In this document: one piece after another, positions 17,615 through 25,019 of the stretch | Layout of the letters: each line of letters begins with the position of its first letter | Numbering within the stretch: the first letter of the stretch is position 1 | Source: Arthrobacter alpinus | GTDB taxonomy: Bacteria > Actinomycetota > Actinomycetes > Actinomycetales > Micrococcaceae | Assembly (NCBI RefSeq): GCF_900105965.1 | Contig: NZ_FNTV01000001.1 | Location: forward strand, 3,038,001-3,102,000 | Reading direction: 5' to 3' | Length of the DNA: 64,000 nt | Program-made: the position numbers and the translations under genes | The notes under the pieces: generated by a model | The model's input: the letters and a program-made list of their open reading frames with translations, nothing else | The model's database searches: none | What the model was told of the DNA's origin: nothing

Positions 17615-18679
17615 ATGGAACTTGGCATTTACAGCTTTGGCGACGTCCATGCGGACCCCGTAACGGGAGCCCTGATCAGCCCCGAGCAACGAATGGCGGA
17701 TCTCCTGGAACGGGCCCGACTGGCCGACGAAGTGGGCTTGGACTATTTCGGCATCGGTGAACATCACCGTGCCGACTACGCCGTCTCCTCCACGATTCCC
17801 GTCTTGGCCGCAGCCGCCGCGCAAACCAAACACATCAAGGTTGGTTCCGCCGTCACGGTCCTGAGCACCGAAGATCCGGTTCGCGTCTACCAACAATTCG
17901 CCACGCTTGATCTACTCTCCGGCGGCCGCGCCGAAGTAACGGCAGGGCGCGGCTCCTTCATCGAGTCCTACCCATTGTTTGGCGCCAACTTGAACGACTA
18001 TGAGGAACTCTACGACGAGAAGATCGATCTTCTTCTGGCGCTCAACAAGGCCGGAAACAACGAAGAACCGATCACCTGGAGCGGGAAGTTCCGCCCCGCC
18101 CTGGACCAGGCCACCATCTACCCACGTCCGGTAAACAACAACCTCGACATCTGGATCGCCACGGGCGGCACTCCCAGTTCAACGGCACGCGCAGCCGCAC
18201 TTGGCACCAACGTCATCTACGCACTGCTGGGCGGTTCCATCAGCAACTTTGCCCGGCACGCGCAGCTGTTCCGCACCGGAGCACAGCAGGCCGGGCACGA
18301 CGCCAGGGCACTGAAGGTGGGTGTCAGCGCCGTCGGACTTGTGGCCAAGAACGGTGCCACGGATACCTTCTACCCGTATTGGCGCCACCTCATGGAGGGC
18401 ATTTCCCGCGAGCGCGGCTTTTCACAGCCCAACCGGATCAGCTACAACATGCAGACAGCACCCGCCGGAGCCATCTATGCCGGCGCCCCGGAACAAGTGG
18501 CGGAGAAGATTCTGCTCACGCACCAACGCATGGGCCACGACCGCCACATCCTGGAAATGGACCTCGCCTCGGTGCCGCAGAAGGATGTTTTGAAGTCCAT
18601 TGAACTCTTCGGCACCGAGGTCAAACCATTGATCGATGCCGAACTCAAAACCACCAACACCAAGGGGCCCACAGCATGA
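17615..18679 (+). CDS. LLM-class flavin-dependent monooxygenase
   Basis: This 354-residue bacterial-luciferase-like protein starts MELGIYSFGDVH and continues with EVGLDYFGIGEHHR and the flavin-site segment AVTVLSTEDPVRVYQQFATLD. I chose ATG 17615 because TGAGGAG stands 7 bases upstream; in-frame codons back to 17540 overlap the operator. It is cotranscribed with the next gene (ATGA overlap), an F420/NADP-type reductase. FMN or F420 could be the cofactor. The substrate is unknown, and MarR control suggests a detoxification role. Confidence 0.85.
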   Translation: MELGIYSFGDVHADPVTGALISPEQRMADLLERARLADEVGLDYFGIGEHHRADYAVSSTIPVLAAAAAQTKHIKVGSAVTVLSTEDPVRVYQQFATLDLLSGGRAEVTAGRGSFIESYPLFGANLNDYEELYDEKIDLLLALNKAGNNEEPITWSGKFRPALDQATIYPRPVNNNLDIWIATGGTPSSTARAAALGTNVIYALLGGSISNFARHAQLFRTGAQQAGHDARALKVGVSAVGLVAKNGATDTFYPYWRHLMEGISRERGFSQPNRISYNMQTAPAGAIYAGAPEQVAEKILLTHQRMGHDRHILEMDLASVPQKDVLKSIELFGTEVKPLIDAELKTTNTKGPTA

Positions 18680-19341
18680 CTACACAAACCATTGGCATCC
18701 TCGGGGCAGGGAAGGTCGGCACGGGCGTTGCCCGGCAGGCATTGAAGGCCGGATACCGTGTGCTGATCGCGGGCTCCGGCGACCCGCAGAAGATTGACCT
18801 GATCATCTCCGTCATGGCCCCCGGTGCCAGTGCAGTGACCGCCCAGGAAGCGATGGCGCAGGCCGATCTAGTGGTCCTGTCCGTTCCCCTGCACAAGTTC
18901 CGCACCCTCGACCCGGCCGCCCTGGCTGGCAAGCACGTACTGGACACCATGAATTTCTGGCACGAGACCAACGGTGACATGCCCGAGCTGGAGGATGCGC
19001 CGTCGAGCTCTGAAATGGTCTTGGCGCACATCCCCGAATCCCATGTGGCGAAGTCGCTGAACCACATTGGATATCACGAACTGGAGCTCGACGCCCGCCC
19101 CTCCGGCTCGGCGGACAGGCGTGCGCTGGCGGTTGCCGCAGACCACGAGGACACGCGCGCCATGGTTCTGGAGTTTGTGGAGCGGTTGGGTTTTGACGCG
19201 GTCGACGCCGGCCCCCTCAGCAACGGCGCCGCTTTTGAACCGGGCACGCCAATCTTCACCGGCTCCTACGATATGGCAGCTTTGGAGGCTGAGCTGGACG
19301 CACACCCAGCCGGCCGCGGCGAGCTCACCGCGGCCGCCTAG
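18676..19341 (+). CDS. F420:NADP oxidoreductase-like Rossmann protein
   Basis: This 221-residue protein has the N-terminal dinucleotide motif GILGAGKVGTGVARQ and the family segments VLSVPLHKF and VLDTMNFWHETNGDMPEL, as in NADPH-dependent F420 reductases. The C-terminal part is shorter and more variable than in true Fno. It overlaps the LLM monooxygenase by 4 bases, so it probably supplies or regenerates its reduced cofactor. Whether it uses F420 is not decidable from sequence alone. Confidence 0.75.
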   Translation: MTTQTIGILGAGKVGTGVARQALKAGYRVLIAGSGDPQKIDLIISVMAPGASAVTAQEAMAQADLVVLSVPLHKFRTLDPAALAGKHVLDTMNFWHETNGDMPELEDAPSSSEMVLAHIPESHVAKSLNHIGYHELELDARPSGSADRRALAVAADHEDTRAMVLEFVERLGFDAVDAGPLSNGAAFEPGTPIFTGSYDMAALEAELDAHPAGRGELTAAA

Positions 19342-19420
19342 GCGCGCAATTCCGGCGATGGCCGGTACGTTCGAATCCCTTTGCTTATTCCTCGATGACG
19401 CACCGGACAATGCAACCCGC

Positions 19421-19984
19421 TTAGACCTTCGTGATCACCGTGCTGAACGGCGTGGCGTTGCTGAACAGGTCCTGGACGGGGCAGCGGGCCTCCACCGTCC
19501 GGGCGAGTTCGTCATAGCGTTCCTGCGATTCCGGGCCCGTGATGTTCACGGCCAGCCGGATGTCGCTGAATCCCGGGCGGATGGTGTCGTCGATGCCGAA
19601 CAGGCCGCGCACGTCCAGATCGCCCTCGGCGTTGATGGTGATGTCATCCACTTGGATGCCCAGCTGCTCGGCGTACAGGCGGTAGACAACCACCTGGCAG
19701 GAGATGACCGCGCCCAGGGCGTACTCGACCGGGCTCGCGGCCGTGTCATCACCGGCCAACGCGGCGGGCTCGTCCACCGTGAACTGGTGCTTGCCGGAGC
19801 TGATGCGTGTGGCCACCGATCCCACGCCAACTCCGGCCACCTTGTAGGTCAGTTTCGCGTTCTCCGGGTTCGCCCCGATCCGCTGGGTCCAGGCCGCACC
19901 GGCCTCGCCCAAGCGGGCCGACCGCTGTGCGGCGTCGTCGATAGTTTCGGACTGCTGTGATTGCGCCAGAGTTGATTCGCTCAT
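19421..19984 (-). CDS. OsmC-family peroxiredoxin-like protein
   Basis: This 187-residue OsmC-fold protein has HQFTVDEPAALAGDDTAASPVEYALGAVISCQ as its core, including the conserved Cys at the end of this helix (landmark AVISCQ). Members use paired Cys to reduce organic hydroperoxides; a second reactive Cys could be the late RCPVQD. AAGGAAA precedes ATG 19984. It is convergent with the F420-type reductase across 79 bases in which I see no hairpin. Confidence 0.8.
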   Translation of the reverse strand: MSESTLAQSQQSETIDDAAQRSARLGEAGAAWTQRIGANPENAKLTYKVAGVGVGSVATRISSGKHQFTVDEPAALAGDDTAASPVEYALGAVISCQVVVYRLYAEQLGIQVDDITINAEGDLDVRGLFGIDDTIRPGFSDIRLAVNITGPESQERYDELARTVEARCPVQDLFSNATPFSTVITKV

Positions 19985-20447
19985 GGTTTTTCCTTCGCGT
20001 GAAGGCGAGTGCCGTGCACCGCGCCATACTTACGCCATCGGCTGGTGCCGAGGCGTCGAATCGTCACCTGGGGCACCCCACTATGGTTGCGAGGGTTGCC
20101 GTTCGACCGGCCAGGGCCGCATGGTCGAAACTCTTGATTCTGCTCTCCAGTGTGCCCGTGGTCAGCGCCCGGCCCCAAGGTTGCCGTCATCTGGGGCAAC
20201 AATGTCCCATGCCCTACGCCGGCACCTCCTCCCTGCCTGGCCGCCGTCTCGCTGCCTCGGGAAAGAATGCGCCCGCCTCCCATAAATGCGCCCCGTAGAC
20301 CGGGCGCATTTATGGGAGGCGGGCGCGCTTTTCGATGGAGCCCGAGCCCAGACCGCATGCGGCGGAGGGTGAGGAGCCCCGCTCGCCCCGGCGAGACCCA
20401 TGCCACGCCCGTCCGGCGGGCCGCTGGAAGCAACTTAAGATGGAATC
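19985..20447. other. Intergenic region with one long hairpin
   Basis: This 463-base stretch separates the divergent OsmC and ABC-F genes. It contains the 25-bp-arm inverted repeat at 20269-20326. I see no credible coding frame; the open frames on both strands have poor starts and arise from the high GC content. Confidence 0.6.
20269..20326. repeat. 25-bp-arm inverted repeat (strong hairpin)
   Basis: Arms 20269-20293 and 20302-20326 are perfectly complementary over 25 bases with an 8-base loop (CGTAGACC). The core includes CATAAATGCG and its complement. It lies 121 bases before the ABC-F start, followed by CGCTTTTCG. It could be a terminator for upstream transcripts, a leader hairpin for ABC-F, or a member of an intergenic palindrome family. 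Confidence 0.65.
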
Positions 20448-22085
20448 ATGAGCGCAACCCTTGTCGCAAAGGACCTCTCCGGAGGCCACGCACACCGCAC
20501 CCTTTTCAGCAACCTCTCCTTCACAGTGGCCCCGGGCGATGTGATCGGAGTTGTGGGCGCCAACGGCGCAGGAAAGTCGACCCTGCTAGGTCTGCTGGCC
20601 GGTGCCACCACACCTCAGGGCGGCACCGTGAGCACGGCCCCATCCGATGCTTTCGTGGGCTGGCTGCCGCAGGAGCACGAGCGGGTTGAAGGCGAATCAG
20701 TCGCAGCTTATATTGGCCGACGCACGGGGTGCACCGAGGCAACTGTGGCGATGGAAAGCTCCGCGGAAGCCCTCGGATCCGGCAAATCCGAGGATGACAA
20801 TCGTTACGCGGCAGCCCTTGACCACTGGCTCGCCTGCGGTGCCGCGGATCTCGATGACCGCATCCCGGCAACCCTGGCCGAGCTGGGTCTGGACATTGGC
20901 CCCGAGGCACTCATGACAGGCCTCTCCGGTGGGCAGACCGCCCGGGTGGCCTTGGCCGCCCTCCTGCTGAGCCGCTTCGACATCGTCCTTCTTGACGAGC
21001 CCACCAATGACCTTGACCTGGCCGGACTGGCCCGGCTCGAGGAGTTCGTCAAGGGACTGCGCGGCGGCGTTGTGCTGGTCTCGCACGACCGTGAATTCCT
21101 GGCCCGCACCATCACCTCCGTGGTGGAGCTGGACCTGGCGCAGAACAAGGTTGCCGTGTACGACGGCGGATACGACTCCTTCCTCGAGGAGCGTGCCATC
21201 GCCAAGCGCCACGCCCGTGAGGCCTATGACGAGTTTGCCGACAAGAAGGCTGACCTCGTGGGTCGCGCCCGGACGCAGCGTGAATGGAGCTCTCAGGGCG
21301 TGCGCAACGCCATGAAGAAGGCCCCTGACAATGACAAGATTCGCCGCAAGGCAAGCTCCGAATCCTCCGAAAAGCAGGCCCAGAAGGTACGCCAGATGGA
21401 GTCCCGCATCGCCCGCCTGGACGAAGTTGAGGAACCGCGCAAGGAGTGGGCGCTGCAATTCAGCATTGCCGCCGCTCCGCGTTCCAGCACTGTGGTCTCC
21501 ACGCTGAATGCGGCCGTGATCAAGCAAGGCGACTTCACAATGGGCCCCGTCTCACTGCAGGTCAATTCCGGGGAACGGATCGGCATTACCGGCCCAAACG
21601 GTGCCGGCAAGTCCACCCTGCTGCGCCTGTTGCTGGGCCGCACTGCCCCGGACAGCGGTGTTGCCTCCCTTGGCGCCAATGTGGCAATCGGCGAGATCGA
21701 CCAGGCCCGCAGCCAGTTCCCCGAAGATGTACCACTGGGAGACGGTTTTGAGACCCTGGTTCCGGAGATGAACCAGGCAGAGGTTCGGACCTTGCTGGCC
21801 AAGTTTGGGCTCAAGGCAGACCAGGTGACGAGCCCGGTGGGCGCCCTCTCCCCCGGCGAACGCACCCGCGCGTCGTTGGCATTGTTGCAAGCCCGCGGGG
21901 TGAACGTCCTGGTGCTCGATGAGCCAACGAACCATCTCGACCTGCCCGCGATCGAGCAGCTCGAAGAAGCGTTGGAAAGCTACGAGGGCACGCTCCTATT
22001 GGTCACACACGACCGCCGGCTCCTTGAAACCGTACGCCTTGACACGCGTTGGTCCGTGGAAAATGGCCAGGTGGCACAGCTCTAA
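20448..22085 (+). CDS. ABC-F ATPase
   Basis: This 545-residue protein has two fused ABC domains and no membrane segments. The first has Walker A GANGAGKST and signature LSGGQ; the second has Walker A GPNGAGKST and signature LSPGE. Between them lies the charged linker (YDEFADKKADLVGRARTQ region) typical of ABC-F. Such proteins act on the ribosome E site, as translation factors or antibiotic-protection proteins. The linker alone does not let me decide which. It is a single gene behind a long leader with a strong hairpin. Confidence 0.85.
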   Translation: MSATLVAKDLSGGHAHRTLFSNLSFTVAPGDVIGVVGANGAGKSTLLGLLAGATTPQGGTVSTAPSDAFVGWLPQEHERVEGESVAAYIGRRTGCTEATVAMESSAEALGSGKSEDDNRYAAALDHWLACGAADLDDRIPATLAELGLDIGPEALMTGLSGGQTARVALAALLLSRFDIVLLDEPTNDLDLAGLARLEEFVKGLRGGVVLVSHDREFLARTITSVVELDLAQNKVAVYDGGYDSFLEERAIAKRHAREAYDEFADKKADLVGRARTQREWSSQGVRNAMKKAPDNDKIRRKASSESSEKQAQKVRQMESRIARLDEVEEPRKEWALQFSIAAAPRSSTVVSTLNAAVIKQGDFTMGPVSLQVNSGERIGITGPNGAGKSTLLRLLLGRTAPDSGVASLGANVAIGEIDQARSQFPEDVPLGDGFETLVPEMNQAEVRTLLAKFGLKADQVTSPVGALSPGERTRASLALLQARGVNVLVLDEPTNHLDLPAIEQLEEALESYEGTLLLVTHDRRLLETVRLDTRWSVENGQVAQL

Positions 22086-22458
22086 CACCCTTGACCGGTA
22101 AGTATTCCTAACCCATTGCTTCACTTTGACTTAAGAAATCTAAGATGTTGCAATGGGTAACGGGTTTGCTGCCTTACTGGATCGGCAGCCAAACTTTCTC
22201 GAATCCTTGGCGGCTGGCTTTGCCGCCGCCAAGATCAGGGCCGTTTCTCCCGCCTTTTAGGTTGCTGGGATCGATTTTCTTGGGCCCCGGGCAGCATCCG
22301 CTGCCTGCACAACTGCCGCAGTTTGTACTGCCGCCGCACATCATGTGCTTTTTAGCTCCGCCACGGATGCGCCGCCCTTGGCCACCCACTTTGCCGGAGT
22401 GTGGATTCGAACCGTCACCTGCGACGAACGAAACGAACCAGTGGTTGAGGAGTGCAGC
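22086..22458. other. Intergenic region between ABC-F and Tmm-like gene
   Basis: This 373-base stretch holds a possible small Cys-rich gene on the minus strand (22174-22344). A GGATTCGAACC near 22402 looks like a tRNA T loop but lacks pairing stems. GAGGAG before 22459 is the ribosome site of the next gene. Nothing else is recognisable. Confidence 0.5.
22174..22344 (-). CDS. Possible Cys-rich small protein
   Basis: This 56-codon frame encodes MMCGGSTNCGSCAGSGCC followed by a Pro/Lys/Gly-rich tail ending KVWLPIQ. Five Cys residues lie within the first 18, in a spacing that could bind a metal ion. GGAG stands 11 bases before the ATG, and codon choice (GGC, AAC, ATC, CTG) agrees with the neighbours. 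The frame could also be extended to 22389. I know no family with this pattern; without homologues it remains tentative. Confidence 0.35.
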   Translation of the reverse strand: MMCGGSTNCGSCAGSGCCPGPKKIDPSNLKGGRNGPDLGGGKASRQGFEKVWLPIQ

Positions 22459-23859
22459 ATGACATTGCGAGTCGGAATCATTGGGGCCGGTCCCAGCGGC
22501 ATGGCACAGTTGCGTGCCTTTGAATCAGCACGCCAGAATGGCGCGGACATCCCCGAAATCATGTGCTTTGAAAAGCAAAACGACTGGGGCGGCCAGTGGA
22601 ACAGCAGCTGGCGTACCGGCCTGGACGCCCATGGCGAGCCCGTGCATTCGAGCATGTACCGCCATCTCTGGTCCAACGGGCCCAAGGAATGTTTGGAATT
22701 CTCCGATTACTCCTTCGACGAGCACTTTGGACGCTCCATTTCATCCTTCCCGCCCCGCGAAGTCCTCTTCGACTACATCAAGGGCCGTGTTGAAAAGTCC
22801 GACGTCCGCAAATACGTGCAGTTCAACACCGTCGCCCGCCATACCAGCTACAACCCTGACACTGAAGAGTTCACGCTCACCGTGGAAGATCTCGCCACAG
22901 GCACCACCACAGCGCACACCTTTGACAAGCTCGTCGTGTCAACCGGCCACTTCTCCACTCCCGCCGTCCCTGAATTCAAGGGCATCAACAGCTTCCCCGG
23001 TGAGGTTCTGCACGCCCACGACTTCCGAGGCGCCGAGCGCTTTGCCGGCAGCAACCTCTTGTTGATCGGCAGCAGCTACTCGGCTGAAGACATCGGGATG
23101 CAGGCTCACAAGATGGGTGCCGCATCCATCACCTTCAGCTACCGCTCTGGCCCCATGGGTTTCGACTGGCCTGAAAACACCGCTGAACGCCCGCTCGTGA
23201 CACATTTTGAGGGCACCACGGCGCACTTCAGCGATGGCACCCAAGGCGAATTTGACGCCGTCGTTCTGTGCACCGGATACCAGCACAAGTACCCGTTCCT
23301 GCCCAGTGACCTGTCATTGACCTCCAAGAACGTTTTGTACCCGTCCAACCTCTACAAGGGCGTGGTGTGGCAGCAGAACACGAACCTTTTCTACCTTGGC
23401 GCGCAGGACCAGTACTACACATTCAACATGTTCGATGCACAAGCATGGTTTGCCCGCGATGTCATGACGGGCGCCATTGGGCTGCCTTCGGCCGCCGACC
23501 GAGAGGCCGACATCCAGGTGTGGCTTGAACGCCAAGCCGCCCTGGTTGACCACAACGCCGAGGCCGATTTCCAATCGGACTACCTGCGCGAACTCATTGC
23601 CGCCACCGACTACCCGCCCTTCGATCTTGACGCCGTCTCGCAATTGTTCAAGGACTGGATGGGCCACAAGGAAAAGGACATCCTGGGCTATCGCGACATG
23701 GTCCATCGATCTGTTGTCACCGGCACCATGGCCACGACGCACCACACCCGATGGATCAACGCCATGGATGATTCGCTTGGCCGCTACATGCACGGCCCGT
23801 CACAGAATGTGGACACCGCAACACTGGCCACGGTCACGGCTGCATACAGCGCCAAGTAA
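22459..23859 (+). CDS. tmm: Trimethylamine monooxygenase-like FMO
   Basis: This 466-residue flavin monooxygenase has FAD motif GAGPSG (9-14), FMO-identifying motif FPGEVLHAHDF (179-189) and NADPH motif GSSYSAEDI (204-212). From memory it follows bacterial Tmm nearly block by block: EIMCFEKQNDWGGQW, MYRHLWSNGPKECLEF, LYKGVVWQQN, YTFNMFDAQAW and TGTMATTHHT all have close equivalents. Tmm oxidises trimethylamine to its N-oxide with NADPH and O2. GAGGAG supports ATG 22459; the frame upstream is spurious. No TMAO demethylase or transporter is nearby, so the substrate might be another amine. Confidence 0.75.
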   Translation: MTLRVGIIGAGPSGMAQLRAFESARQNGADIPEIMCFEKQNDWGGQWNSSWRTGLDAHGEPVHSSMYRHLWSNGPKECLEFSDYSFDEHFGRSISSFPPREVLFDYIKGRVEKSDVRKYVQFNTVARHTSYNPDTEEFTLTVEDLATGTTTAHTFDKLVVSTGHFSTPAVPEFKGINSFPGEVLHAHDFRGAERFAGSNLLLIGSSYSAEDIGMQAHKMGAASITFSYRSGPMGFDWPENTAERPLVTHFEGTTAHFSDGTQGEFDAVVLCTGYQHKYPFLPSDLSLTSKNVLYPSNLYKGVVWQQNTNLFYLGAQDQYYTFNMFDAQAWFARDVMTGAIGLPSAADREADIQVWLERQAALVDHNAEADFQSDYLRELIAATDYPPFDLDAVSQLFKDWMGHKEKDILGYRDMVHRSVVTGTMATTHHTRWINAMDDSLGRYMHGPSQNVDTATLATVTAAYSAK

Positions 23860-23867
23860 CGCCTTTC

Positions 23868-23924
23868 GCTGGATACAACAACGCCCCGGGCGCGAATGGC
23901 ACCCGGGGCGTTGCTGTATCCAGC
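23868..23924. terminator. Bidirectional terminator hairpin
   Basis: A 23-bp stem (23868-23890 with 23902-23924) with one mismatch and an 11-base loop fills the 86-base gap between the convergent Tmm-like and CcsB genes. The GC-rich apex CGCCCCGGG is flanked by AT-rich stem ends on both sides. Confidence 0.75.
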
Positions 23925-23945
23925 AGTTGTTTCCAGCAGAGGTGC

Positions 23946-25019
23946 TTAGCTGCCTACGCCTGCATAGGAGTGCAGGCCGGAGAAGTACATGTTCACAATG
24001 GTGAAGTTGAAGACCACGCACAGGTAGCCAACAATTGAGAGCCAGGCGGCGCGGGTGCCCGTCCAGCCCTTCGTGGCACGGGCGTGCAGGTAGCCGGCGT
24101 AAACAACCCAGATAACAAAGGTCCAGACTTCCTTGGTGTCCCAACCCCAGAAGCGGCCCCACGCCTTTTCAGCCCAGATGGAACCGAACATGAGCGTCAA
24201 GGTCCAACCAACAAACGCGATGCCGTTGATGCGGTATGAGAGGTTTTCCAGGCTCAACGCGTTGGGTACCAGGCGCATCACGAGCGCCTTGTCCTTCTTG
24301 CCGGAAGCGATGGATGCCTCGCGGCGGGACTGGAAGAGTTGCAGGACCGACATGGCGAACGTCAGGGTGAAGAGCGCCGAGGAAAGCACGGCGATGGAGA
24401 CGTGGATGACCAGCCAGTAGCTCTGCAAGGCCGGAACCAGGTGGCCCACGGGAGTCCAGAACGCCACCGAGGCGGCCACCACCATGAGCAAAATCAGGCC
24501 CACGACAAAGGTGCCGAGGAAGCGCAGATCGCGACGGGTCAGGACCAGCAGGAAGACGATGGCTACGGCAAAGCTGCCCGTGGTGCAGAATTCGTACATA
24601 TTGCCCCACGGCACGCGACCTGCGGCCAGACCGCGGAAGACCACAGCAAAGCCCTGGACGACGGCGGCAACAACTGTCAGCGCCACGGCAACCCGGGCCA
24701 CCACGCGGCGCTCCTTGCCATAAAGCATGGAATCTCCGGCGGTTACTCCGTCAGATCCAGAATGGGTCTTGCTGCTGGGGCGCACACCGCGATCCTGCGG
24801 TCCGCTTTCAAGGCCCTGGCCTGCTGCTCCGCGAGAGCCGACGCCGGCAAGCACGCCGGTCTGGGCTGCTGCCTCTTGGCCGGCCAGACCCATCTTGGCG
24901 GCCTTGCTGAAGGTGAACAGGTCCCAGACGTAGGCACAGAATGCCACCGCGTACGCCATACCGGCAACCAGCATGAGCTGCTCGCTGAGTTGGGCAAAGC
25001 CCTCATTGATATCTTGCAT
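23946..25019 (-). CDS. ccsB: Cytochrome c assembly protein CcsB (ResC)
   Basis: This 357-residue membrane protein of system II cytochrome c maturation has about eight hydrophobic segments. It carries the Trp-rich heme-handling motif WGWDTKEVWTFVIWVVY near the C terminus and conserved His residues in the membrane part (VIHVSIAVLSSALF). A low-complexity cytoplasmic loop near residues 50-85 is unusual but common in actinobacteria. Together with ResB it exports heme and ligates it to apocytochrome c. Its ATG shares one base with the ResB stop (TAATG). Confidence 0.9.
   Translation of the reverse strand: MQDINEGFAQLSEQLMLVAGMAYAVAFCAYVWDLFTFSKAAKMGLAGQEAAAQTGVLAGVGSRGAAGQGLESGPQDRGVRPSSKTHSGSDGVTAGDSMLYGKERRVVARVAVALTVVAAVVQGFAVVFRGLAAGRVPWGNMYEFCTTGSFAVAIVFLLVLTRRDLRFLGTFVVGLILLMVVAASVAFWTPVGHLVPALQSYWLVIHVSIAVLSSALFTLTFAMSVLQLFQSRREASIASGKKDKALVMRLVPNALSLENLSYRINGIAFVGWTLTLMFGSIWAEKAWGRFWGWDTKEVWTFVIWVVYAGYLHARATKGWTGTRAAWLSIVGYLCVVFNFTIVNMYFSGLHSYAGVGS

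Noticed and set aside
22395..22440. GGATTCGAACC resembling a tRNA T loop
   Set aside because: The flanking bases do not form a 5-bp T stem and no acceptor, anticodon or D arm could be drawn on either strand.
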